From contig JAISRN010000068.1 of assembly GCA_031273605.1 (NCBI GenBank), forward strand, positions 1 through 39,072: DNA of 39,072 nt, in the 5' to 3' direction. Positions 26,658 through 35,184 of the stretch are shown here, piece after piece (position 1 is the first letter of the stretch; every line of letters begins with the position of its first letter). The notes beneath the pieces are model-generated. The model was not told the origin of the DNA. It saw only the letters and a list, made by a program, of their open reading frames with translations, and made no database searches. The position numbers were made by a program, and so were the translations under genes. This DNA is from Spirochaetales bacterium. Lineage in GTDB: Bacteria; Spirochaetota; Spirochaetia; UBA9216.

Positions 26658-27686
26658 TTACCAGGCAAACGAAAAGAGGCTTTTCTCGTGATACGGCTTT
26701 TCCGGGCCGAAAACCGTGTCCGGAAAAGAGGGCTGGTTGGGGGAATCCGGAAAATGCTGGGTTTCAAGGCAAAGACCAGCGTGTTTATAATAGATAGATC
26801 CGGGCTTGCCCGGCGTTCCGGCAAGAAAATTCCCCGTGTAGAACTGCAGCCCCGGCTGGGTGGTAAAGACCTTCATGGAACGGCCCGATACCGGTTCGCG
26901 GATCTCCCCGCAGGGCCGCAGGGTTCCCGGGCTGCCCTCAACCGCAAAGCAGTGGTCATAGCCTCCCGCCCCGGCTATGTCCCTGCCCACAGGTTTAAAA
27001 TGGGTAAAATCAAAAGGGGTATCTTTTACCGTACAAAGTCTGCCGGTAGGAATACGGGAAGGGCCAAGCTCCACGAATAATGGGGCGTACAACCGCGCTT
27101 CGTGGCCGAGTATATTCCCGTTTCCTTCCCCGGCCAGGTTAAAATAGCTGTGGTTAGTGAGGTTTATTGGACAAGGCCGGTCCACCGTGGCCCGGTAATC
27201 CGCCCTAAGCTCGTTAGATCCGGTCAGCCCATAGGTTACTTCCGCCCGCAGGTTTCCGGGGTAGCCCTCATCCCCATGGGGACTTTCCAAAGTAAGGCGA
27301 AGAAAAACTCCGTCTTTATCCTCGTAGGTTTCGGCCTGCCAAACAATCCGGTCAAAGCCCTTCCGCCCGCCGTGGAGACTGTGGTCCCCATCGTTCTTGA
27401 AAAGCGGGTAGTCTTGGCCATCCAGGGTAAAACGCCCGTTGGCTATCCGGTTCCCGAAACGTCCGATAGTCGCGCCGATATACGGAGTATTGTAGAGATA
27501 CCCGTGAAGGTCCGGGTAACCGAGGAGAACATCATCCCGCCTGCCGCTCCGGGAAGGTACGACCAGAGAGACCCACGTCCCCCCAAAGGTACTGATGGAG
27601 AGGGACAAATCCCCCGCCTCCAAGGTGTAAAGGCTAACTTCCTGCCCGGTATATAACACTCCAAAGGGTTTTTGGCTAATTTTCAT
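26658..27686 (-). CDS. galM: Aldose 1-epimerase (galactose mutarotase)
   Basis: GGTWVSLVVPSR, IGRFGNRIANGRF, NLTNHSYFNLAG, TQPGLQFYTGNF. Confidence 0.95.
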   Translation of the reverse strand: MKISQKPFGVLYTGQEVSLYTLEAGDLSLSISTFGGTWVSLVVPSRSGRRDDVLLGYPDLHGYLYNTPYIGATIGRFGNRIANGRFTLDGQDYPLFKNDGDHSLHGGRKGFDRIVWQAETYEDKDGVFLRLTLESPHGDEGYPGNLRAEVTYGLTGSNELRADYRATVDRPCPINLTNHSYFNLAGEGNGNILGHEARLYAPLFVELGPSRIPTGRLCTVKDTPFDFTHFKPVGRDIAGAGGYDHCFAVEGSPGTLRPCGEIREPVSGRSMKVFTTQPGLQFYTGNFLAGTPGKPGSIYYKHAGLCLETQHFPDSPNQPSFPDTVFGPEKPYHEKSLFSFAW

Positions 27687-28690
27687 ATATTTTCACGAAA
27701 ATAAACATCAATCGGGATTTCAATAACATCATCGCAGGTTTGGCAGAGTACGCATTTCCGGTATAGGGTTCGCAAGGCCTCAAATCCCTGATTATCCGCC
27801 CGTTGGGAAATGAGGCAATCTATGGCGCCGTCTAAGAGCGCCCTCCGGTTCAACGGCAGATTATCAAAACCGATCAGGGTGGTCCCGTTTTTTTTACCCT
27901 CCTCCACAAGATAGGACGCGGTCAGGTGCCCCTCGGCGTGGGGGACAAAAATACCGTCAATATGCTTATGTTCAAGAAAAAGTTTATCCAGATACGAATA
28001 CAGAGAGCCTGAAATGCTGTTGTCGTATAGTCCGTCTAAAACCGCCACATTATGGTCATTCGCAAAATAATCGGTGAAGCCCCTGACGCGTTCCCACAGA
28101 TTGTACCCATGATTGAACATACGCAGCGTTAAAAACAGGCCGCTGCCTTTCAGCAGTTTCATCATTCGTCCCGCGCAGACACCGGCGCGATAGGGGCTTT
28201 GAGCTATGGTAACAAGGGGCTTCGTAAAAGACAGGGGCGTATCAACATAAATATACGGAATATCCTGCATTTTTTCGGCCAGGATCTGGGTTTCATCAGG
28301 CACTATGGGCGACAGGATAATCCCGTCAACGTTGTTTTGCAGCAGGGCTTCCCCGGCTTTAAGCATTTCTCCCGGGCGTTCACGGTTAAAAAAGGCGCTT
28401 TTTATTTCAATATTAAAGGGCTTAAAGGTGGAGGCGGCGTTATAGATACCTTTTATAATTTTATCCCAATAACCGGAACCGCTGCCCGGCTCCGGAAGCA
28501 ATACCCCCACTCTGAGAACGGCATTGCGTTTTAATTGACGGGCGGCGACATTAGGGGTATATCCGTGGGCGGCGATAACCGCCTCGATTTTTTCACGGGC
28601 TAAAGCGGAAACCTTGCCGCGATTATGGACAACCCGGTCTACCGTTCCTATCGAAAGTCCGGCATTTCGGGCAATTTCCGCCAATGTCAT
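27683..28690 (-). CDS. LacI family transcriptional regulator
   Basis: MTLAEIARNAGLSIGTVDRVVHNRGKVSALAREKI HTH, then a periplasmic-binding-like domain; ATGA overlap with galM. Confidence 0.93.
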   Translation of the reverse strand: MTLAEIARNAGLSIGTVDRVVHNRGKVSALAREKIEAVIAAHGYTPNVAARQLKRNAVLRVGVLLPEPGSGSGYWDKIIKGIYNAASTFKPFNIEIKSAFFNRERPGEMLKAGEALLQNNVDGIILSPIVPDETQILAEKMQDIPYIYVDTPLSFTKPLVTIAQSPYRAGVCAGRMMKLLKGSGLFLTLRMFNHGYNLWERVRGFTDYFANDHNVAVLDGLYDNSISGSLYSYLDKLFLEHKHIDGIFVPHAEGHLTASYLVEEGKKNGTTLIGFDNLPLNRRALLDGAIDCLISQRADNQGFEALRTLYRKCVLCQTCDDVIEIPIDVYFRENI

Positions 28691-28768
28691 AGGATTTACC
28701 TCATTTTATCAGTTGTAAACCTTCACACCGATAGTATAGCCGATATTACCTAAAAAAGCAATCAAAAA

Positions 28769-28846
28769 GGGTAAATTTTGGGTAAATTTTCCTTGACAGA
28801 ATGGTAAAGCGGACTTAGCATTACTTTGTGTTATCGATAACACAAA
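28769..28846 (+). promoter_or_regulatory. mgl-gal operon control region: tandem 11-mer, -35/-10 and 22-bp palindromic operator
   Basis: GGGTAAATTTT x2 (28769-28790), TTGACA (28793-28798), 17-nt spacer, TAGCAT (28816-28821), perfect palindrome TTTGTGTTATCGATAACACAAA (28825-28846). Confidence 0.8.
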
Positions 28847-28870
28847 ATAAAATGATTTGGAGGCGAATTT

Positions 28871-29893
28871 ATGAAGAACCGTTCTAATGTAGGCGCGGCT
28901 GCTTTGGCCGTCCTGGCGGTATGCCTAGCGGCATGGACCCTAACGGGCTGCGCGAAGAATTCGGACAAGCCCAGAATCGGCGTCGCTATCTACAAGTTTG
29001 ACGATACCTTTATGTCAACGGTACGCAACGCCATTTCCAAAGCGGGGGAGGAGAATGCGACGGTCGAAATTGTCGATAGTCAAAACGCCCAGCCGACGCA
29101 GAATGACCAGATTGACAACTTTATATCGAGGAGCGTCAAGGCGCTGGCGATTAATCCTGTTGACCGCACAGCGGCTGCGGTGATTATCCAGAAAGCAAAG
29201 GCGGCTGACGTTCCGGTAGTGTTCTTTAACCGCGAACCCCTTGCTTCCGATATGCAGGCATGGGATAAGATCTACTATGTCGGGGCAAGGGCCGAGGAAT
29301 CGGGTACCTACCAGGGACAGATTGCGGTGGACTACTTCAGGGGGAATCCCGGCGCCGACAAAAATGGCGACGGCGTTATCCAGTACATCATGATTATGGG
29401 CGAACCCGGCCATCAGGACGCGGAACTCCGCACCGAGTATTCGGTAAAAGCCATTACCGACGCCGGGCTTAGGGTTGAGCAGCTTGCCAGAGATACCGCC
29501 ATGTGGGACAGAGTGCGGGGGCAGGAAAAAATGTCGGCCTTCCTTGCGGCGCACGGCGAGAGAATTGAGCTTGTGCTTTGCAACAATGACGATATGGCCC
29601 TCGGCGCTATCGAAGCCTTAAAAGCCGAAGGCTACAACACAGGGGGCGCGAAATACATCCCCGTTATCGGTGTTGACGCTACCGCCCCTGCCCTGGAAGC
29701 CATTGAAAACGGCACCCTTTTGGGAACAGTCCTCAACGACGGCCAAAATCAGGGGCAGGCTGCCTATGACATCGCGTTCGCCGTAGCAACAGGGGCAAAT
29801 CCTTCCTCCACAGGCTGGACTCTTGACGGCGGCAAATATGTGTGGGTTCCCTACCAGATGGTTACCAGAGCGAATTACCTGCAATTTAAGTAG
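28871..29893 (+). CDS. mglB: Galactose/glucose-type periplasmic binding lipoprotein
   Basis: Lipobox LTGCAKN; PRIGVAIYKFDDTFMSTVRNAI, ALAINPVDRTAA, PVVFFNREP, LCNNDDMALGAIEAL, IPVIGVDAT. Confidence 0.93.
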   Translation: MKNRSNVGAAALAVLAVCLAAWTLTGCAKNSDKPRIGVAIYKFDDTFMSTVRNAISKAGEENATVEIVDSQNAQPTQNDQIDNFISRSVKALAINPVDRTAAAVIIQKAKAADVPVVFFNREPLASDMQAWDKIYYVGARAEESGTYQGQIAVDYFRGNPGADKNGDGVIQYIMIMGEPGHQDAELRTEYSVKAITDAGLRVEQLARDTAMWDRVRGQEKMSAFLAAHGERIELVLCNNDDMALGAIEALKAEGYNTGGAKYIPVIGVDATAPALEAIENGTLLGTVLNDGQNQGQAAYDIAFAVATGANPSSTGWTLDGGKYVWVPYQMVTRANYLQFK

Positions 29894-29914
29894 GGAGAAA
29901 AACAGATAAAGAAA

Positions 29915-30001
29915 AACCACTAACCACACGAAGGCTGCGAAGGGAAGGGTAAAGGATATTTTTTGCTCCGAACTTTCCCGTAGTTCGTGAGGTTGGTGGT
30001 T
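29915..30001. repeat. Inverted repeat in mglB-mglA gap (AACCACTAACCACACGAA ... TTCGTGAGGTTGGTGGTT), family 2-like
   Basis: 18-bp arms 29915-29932 and 29984-30001, 16/18 complementary. Confidence 0.75.
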
Positions 30002-30024
30002 AAATTCCAAAAACGGAGGATGCT

Positions 30025-31575
30025 GTGGAACCCAGTGAATATGTCCTTGAAATGGAGAATATCACAAAAAGTTTTCCGGGGGTTAAGGCGCTGGATGGCG
30101 TTATCCTGAGGGTACGCGCCGGTACCGTTCACGCCCTTGTGGGGGAAAACGGCGCCGGAAAATCAACCTTAATGAAATGCCTCTTTGGCATGTATGACAG
30201 GGACGATGGAACTATCAAGATGAACGGCGAAGAAGTGTCGTTTACCGATGCAAAAGACGCGCTAAAACGGGGAATCGCGATGATCCATCAGGAATTATCG
30301 CCGGTGAAAGACCAAACCGTCATGGAAAACATGTGGCTGGGGCGTTACCCTGAAAAGAAAATATTGGGAATTCCGTTTATTAACAATAAGGCAATGTATA
30401 ACGACACGATAGAAGCGTTCCGGGGTTTGGGGCTTGATATAAACCCGAAAGTAAAGGTGCGCTATTTGTCTGTTTCAAAAATACAGATGCTTGAAATAGC
30501 TAAAGCCTGTTCAATGAACGCAAAAATAATCATTATGGATGAGCCCTCATCCTCGCTTACCCAAAATGAGGTTGATCAGCTCTTTTCGATTATCAAGGAA
30601 CTGCGCAAAAAGGGCGTGGCTATCATCTACATATCCCACAAGATGGATGAGATACTAAAAATATCCAACGAAGTTACTATTATGCGGGACGGTAAATACA
30701 TAGGAACCTGGGAGTCAAACAAACTTACCACGGATTTTATCATCTCAAAAATGGTAGGGCGTGATTTGTCAAACCGGTTTCCCCCGCGTCACAATACCCC
30801 CGCCGAAAATCTTCTTGAAGTAGGCGGTTTGTGTTCAGCGGAACGGAACTCCTTTAACAATGTATCGTTTAACCTGCGGAAGGGCGAAATACTCGGCATT
30901 AGCGGCCTTGTGGGGGCTAAACGAAGCGAACTGGTTGAGTCGATTTTCGGCTTGCGTCCCCTTAAATCCGGCCAAATAAAAATTGATGGCAAAAAGGTCA
31001 GAATAAAAAATTCTATCGACGCAATCGATGCAAAAATGGCTCTTTTAACCGAAGAACGCCGTGTCACCGGTATTTTTCCCATGCTTTCAATTGCCGATAA
31101 CACGCTTATCACAAATTGGAAAAAGTATTTATCAAAAGCCGGTTTGATACGCTCCAAACAGGGCATCGCTGATGTTGATGAAAGTATTAAGCAGCTTCGT
31201 GTAAAAACGCCCTCCTGCCTGACCCGGATAAGAAATTTGTCGGGCGGCAATCAGCAAAAAGTTCTTTTTGGCCGCTGGCTTTTAACGGAGCCGGAAATTT
31301 TACTCCTTGACGAACCGACCCGCGGAATAGACGTGGGAACAAAGTATGAAATTTATTCAATCATTGCCGATCTTGCCGCGAAGGGCAAAAGCATCATCAT
31401 GATTTCTTCGGAAATGTCTGAGCTGTTGGGCATGTCGGACAGGATCATGGTAATGTGCAACGGCAGGGCAACAGGGATTCTTGATGGCAAAACCGCGACA
31501 CAGGAGGCGATAATGACCCTGGCGACACAGTTTGAACAAACAAAGGAAAATGAAAAGGAGGCTATCCTGGCATGA
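30025..31575 (+). CDS. mglA: Galactose/methyl galactoside ABC transporter ATP-binding protein
   Basis: Two ABC domains: GENGAGKSTLMKCLFG Walker A; IIMDEPSSSLT; second LSGGNQQKVLFGRWL and LLLDEPTRGIDVGTK. Confidence 0.95.
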   Translation: MEPSEYVLEMENITKSFPGVKALDGVILRVRAGTVHALVGENGAGKSTLMKCLFGMYDRDDGTIKMNGEEVSFTDAKDALKRGIAMIHQELSPVKDQTVMENMWLGRYPEKKILGIPFINNKAMYNDTIEAFRGLGLDINPKVKVRYLSVSKIQMLEIAKACSMNAKIIIMDEPSSSLTQNEVDQLFSIIKELRKKGVAIIYISHKMDEILKISNEVTIMRDGKYIGTWESNKLTTDFIISKMVGRDLSNRFPPRHNTPAENLLEVGGLCSAERNSFNNVSFNLRKGEILGISGLVGAKRSELVESIFGLRPLKSGQIKIDGKKVRIKNSIDAIDAKMALLTEERRVTGIFPMLSIADNTLITNWKKYLSKAGLIRSKQGIADVDESIKQLRVKTPSCLTRIRNLSGGNQQKVLFGRWLLTEPEILLLDEPTRGIDVGTKYEIYSIIADLAAKGKSIIMISSEMSELLGMSDRIMVMCNGRATGILDGKTATQEAIMTLATQFEQTKENEKEAILA

Positions 31576-32606
31576 AAACGGAATTAGAGCAAAAACTGAC
31601 TTCGGGCAAGATCAAAGATTTCTGTATTAATAATGCAATCGTTCTGGTGCTTATATCGCTTATTATTTTTATCGCCATCAGAGAACCGAGCTTTCTTTCG
31701 TTACGGAATCTGCGGAATATCCTTACGATGTCCGCGACACGGCTTATCATCGCCCTCGGCGTCGCGGGGATTCTTATCACCGGCGGCACCGACCTTTCGG
31801 CGGGACGCAGCGTCGGGCTTGCGGCTGTTTTATCGTCATCCCTTTTGCAGTCCCAGGACTATCCGCGCCGTATGTATGAAAACCTGCCCTCTCTTCCCCT
31901 CATTATTCCGGTTTTAATTGCCATAACCGTCTGCGGAATGGTCGGTTTGGCAAACGGCATCATTGTCTCAAAATTAAAAGTACCGCCATTTATCGCCACC
32001 CTCGGCTCAATGGTTGCCGTTTACGGCATAACCTCAATTTATTTTGACAGGCCGCCCTACGGCGCCCAGCCTATCGGCGGCTTAAACTCAAGTTTCAGCG
32101 CCCTGGGCACAGGTTTTATAGGTCCCAACGGCCTCTTTTCGCTGCCCTATATTGTATTGATTGCCGCCTTTATCGCTGTTTTAATGTGGGTGGTGTACAA
32201 CAAAACAAGGTTAGGCAAGAATGTTTACGCGATAGGGGGCAACAGCGAAGCGGCCCGTGTGTCGGGGGTGAATGTCGTCAAAACTTTGATTACCGTTTAT
32301 ATAATCGGCAGCGCCCTTTATGGCCTGGGCGGAACCCTTGAAGCGGCCCGGACAGGGGGGGCTACAAACAACTACGGCAACGGTTACGAGCTTGACGCTA
32401 TTGCCGCCTGTGTTGTCGGCGGCGTTTCGGTTTCGGGGGGTGTCGGCACTGTGGGCGGTGTTGTTGTCGGCGTCTTGATATTCAGCGTTATCAATTACGG
32501 GTTGACCTTTATCAACGTAAATCCGTACTGGCAGCAGATAATCAAGGGCCTTATTATCGTGGCGGCTGTCGCTATAGACATCAGAAAATACCTTGCCCGG
32601 CGCTAA
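31572..32606 (+). CDS. mglC: Galactose/methyl galactoside ABC transporter permease
   Basis: GVAGILITGGTDLSAGRSVGLAAV, PPFIATLGSM, YAIGGNSEAARVSGVNV; multi-TM; ATGA overlap with mglA. Confidence 0.95.
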   Translation: MKTELEQKLTSGKIKDFCINNAIVLVLISLIIFIAIREPSFLSLRNLRNILTMSATRLIIALGVAGILITGGTDLSAGRSVGLAAVLSSSLLQSQDYPRRMYENLPSLPLIIPVLIAITVCGMVGLANGIIVSKLKVPPFIATLGSMVAVYGITSIYFDRPPYGAQPIGGLNSSFSALGTGFIGPNGLFSLPYIVLIAAFIAVLMWVVYNKTRLGKNVYAIGGNSEAARVSGVNVVKTLITVYIIGSALYGLGGTLEAARTGGATNNYGNGYELDAIAACVVGGVSVSGGVGTVGGVVVGVLIFSVINYGLTFINVNPYWQQIIKGLIIVAAVAIDIRKYLARR

Positions 32607-32617
32607 CAGTTTGCATT

Positions 32618-33601
32618 ATGAATATTCTAATCATAGGCGGGGCGGGATATATAGGAAGTCACGTTGCCAGGGAATTTTTGGACCGAAAACATTCGGTAAC
32701 GGTCTTCGATAATCTTTCAAGCGGTTTAAGGGAGAATATTTTCGAGGGTGAAGAACATTTTGTCCTGGGGGATATTCTCAACTACAATCAATTGTTGTCC
32801 GCCATGAAAGGCGGTTTTGACGGGCTGGTACACCTTGCGGCATTTAAGGCTGCCGGGGAATCCATGATCGCACCGGAAAAATACTCCCTGAATAACATCA
32901 GCGGGACAATCAACATATTAAACGGCGCGCTTGAAACGGGTATCAAGTATGTGGTTTTTTCTTCCAGCGCCGCGGTGTACGGTGAACCCCAGTATCTGCC
33001 TATTGACGAAAAGCATCCGGCGGACCCTGAAAACTACTATGGTTTTACCAAACTGGAAATAGAGCGGATTATGCTGTGGTATGACAAGCTTAAAGGGCTT
33101 CGTTACGCCAGCCTTCGTTACTTTAACGCCGCGGGTTATGACCTCATGGGCAGGATAAGCGGCCTTGAACAAAATCCCTCCAATCTGCTGCCGGTGGTAA
33201 TGGAAACGGCAATCGGAAAGCGGAAGGAAGTGCAAATTTTCGGCAACGATTATGACACCCCAGACGGCACTTGCATCAGGGATTATATTCACGTAAGCGA
33301 TCTTGCGGCGGGCCACGTCGCGGCTCTTGAATATATCGCGGCGGCGGATAAGAGCCTTACGGTAAACCTTGGAAGCGAAGAAGGGGTTTCCGTACTGGAA
33401 ATGATCGAAACCGCCCGGCACATAACGGGGGTGGATATTCCGGCGCGTATTACCGGACGGAGGGCCGGAGATCCCGCCCGGCTCACAGCCTCCGCGCAAG
33501 CAGCAAAAAAAGTCCTTGGGTGGCAGCAGAAATATTCCGGTGTCCAAACACTGCTTGCCTCAACCTGGGAGGCATACAAGAGGAACAGGCGATCTGTATG
33601 A
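32618..33601 (+). CDS. galE: UDP-glucose 4-epimerase
   Basis: IIGGAGYIGSHVAREF, VFDNLSSG, SSSAAVYGEP, YYGFTKLEIE, LRYFNAAG, CIRDYIHVSDLA. Confidence 0.95.
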   Translation: MNILIIGGAGYIGSHVAREFLDRKHSVTVFDNLSSGLRENIFEGEEHFVLGDILNYNQLLSAMKGGFDGLVHLAAFKAAGESMIAPEKYSLNNISGTINILNGALETGIKYVVFSSSAAVYGEPQYLPIDEKHPADPENYYGFTKLEIERIMLWYDKLKGLRYASLRYFNAAGYDLMGRISGLEQNPSNLLPVVMETAIGKRKEVQIFGNDYDTPDGTCIRDYIHVSDLAAGHVAALEYIAAADKSLTVNLGSEEGVSVLEMIETARHITGVDIPARITGRRAGDPARLTASAQAAKKVLGWQQKYSGVQTLLASTWEAYKRNRRSV

Positions 33602-35001
33602 ATGGGCAAGACCTGATTGCTAAAATAAACAGCCCTTCTGCGGTATCTGTTTTTAATAAGTTGTACGGCGGTAATGGAATCCTATGCTCATCCGATCCCC
33701 AAAAAGGCGAAGTTTTTTCCCTTGAAAATGTCCGTTTGCGGTATACCGCTTTGGTTAATGGTTTGATTGAAATACTTAAAGAGTATCCTGATTCTATTGA
33801 AGGCGCCTCAGAGGATGTCCGTTTATTTACTGCGGCAGGGCGGACGGAATTGGGAGGCAACCATACGGATCATAACAACGGAAAAGTATTAGCCGCTTCC
33901 ATCCAGCTTGACGCGGTTGCCGCAGTCGTTATGCGGAATGATAAAAAAGCGCTGCTGCGCTCAACCGGGTTTCCCGATGTAAAACTGGATATAACGGATC
34001 TTGCTCCAAAAAAAGAAGAAACGGGAACCACCGAATCTTTGGTGAGGGGAATAGCCGCCGAGTTTGCCGCCCGGGGCATAAGGGCAAAGGGCTTCATTGC
34101 AAACGCCGATTCAACAGTATTGAAAGGTTCCGGCCTGTCCTCATCCGCCGCGATAGAAGTGCTTCTGGGCACAATCTTTAATTGCCTTTACTCAGGCAGG
34201 CAATTTAACGAACTGCAAATTGCCCAATTCGGCCAAAAAGCTGAAAATAATTATTTTGGCAAACCATCGGGGCTTATGGATCAGGCGGCCTCCGCGTCCG
34301 GCGGGGTAATTGCCCTTGACTTTGCGGTAAAGGACAATCCGAAAGTAGAAAAGATTGACTTTGATCCTGCCCCATTTGGTTACGCCCTGTGTGTTGTGGA
34401 TACCAGGGGAAGCCACGCAGACCTTACTCCCGATTACGCGGCTATCCCCAATGAGATGCAGGGAATAGCCCGCTTTTTCGGCAAAGGGACGCTGCGTGAA
34501 ATAAATATCGGGGACATTTATTCAAATATGGAAACCATCAGGCAAAAAGCGGGGGACCGCGCCGTGCTGCGCTGCCTGCACTATTTTAATGAAAACCGGC
34601 GGGTCCAAACCATGACAGAGGTTCTTAAAAAACTGCCCGGGGAAGTCGGCTCATCAAAATCCGGCGCGTTATTTAATACCTTTCTCGGCCTGGTAAATGA
34701 ATCCGGGAATTCTTCCTGGGAGTTGCTGCAAAATGTTTTTTCACCCCGGAATCCCGCCGTACAAAGCCTAGCCCTTGCGCTGGCTCTGAGCAGGGAATTT
34801 TTTAAAACGATGAACAAAGTAGACGATGCCCCGCCCGGCGTATGCCGGGTACATGGAGGCGGTTTTGCCGGTACCATTCAGGTGTATATCAGGCAGGAAT
34901 ATCTGGAAAAATACAAATCATGGATGGAACAATTTTTTGGCGAAAAGCCGGTAACTGTTTTACGCATACGGCATACCGGCACGACGGAAATTATATTGTA
35001 G
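33598..35001 (+). CDS. galK: Galactokinase
   Basis: GRTELGGNHTDHNNGKVLAASI, VLKGSGLSSSAAIEVLLG, GLMDQAASASGG, VHGGGFAGTIQVY; start overlaps galE stop (ATGA). Confidence 0.93.
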   Translation: MNGQDLIAKINSPSAVSVFNKLYGGNGILCSSDPQKGEVFSLENVRLRYTALVNGLIEILKEYPDSIEGASEDVRLFTAAGRTELGGNHTDHNNGKVLAASIQLDAVAAVVMRNDKKALLRSTGFPDVKLDITDLAPKKEETGTTESLVRGIAAEFAARGIRAKGFIANADSTVLKGSGLSSSAAIEVLLGTIFNCLYSGRQFNELQIAQFGQKAENNYFGKPSGLMDQAASASGGVIALDFAVKDNPKVEKIDFDPAPFGYALCVVDTRGSHADLTPDYAAIPNEMQGIARFFGKGTLREINIGDIYSNMETIRQKAGDRAVLRCLHYFNENRRVQTMTEVLKKLPGEVGSSKSGALFNTFLGLVNESGNSSWELLQNVFSPRNPAVQSLALALALSREFFKTMNKVDDAPPGVCRVHGGGFAGTIQVYIRQEYLEKYKSWMEQFFGEKPVTVLRIRHTGTTEIIL

Positions 35002-35065
35002 GGTGAACAAAGAACTTCCGTTCAATTTCAGCCCGCAGAGCATTGGTAAATGAACTGAAAATTCC

Positions 35066-35114
35066 TGTCAATTTAAGTCAAAAAATTGACAAAAACCCGG
35101 ATTTTATGTAATAT
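35066..35114 (+). promoter_or_regulatory. Promoter TTGACA-17-TAATAT with inverted repeat TGTCAATTT-N8-AAATTGACA over the -35
   Basis: TGTCAATTT 35066-35074 and AAATTGACA 35083-35091 are exact inverse complements; -35 at 35086-35091, -10 at 35109-35114. Confidence 0.6.
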
Positions 35115-35184
35115 TATAGTATAGCCCTATGGCTTGTTATTTTGAATTGACTCCCGGCAACGGACCTGTCTTGCGAGGATCGCC

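Noticed and set aside
33520-33597. 26-aa N-terminal extension of galK
   Set aside because: Lies within galE; start at 33598 (ATGA overlap) fits operon organisation better.
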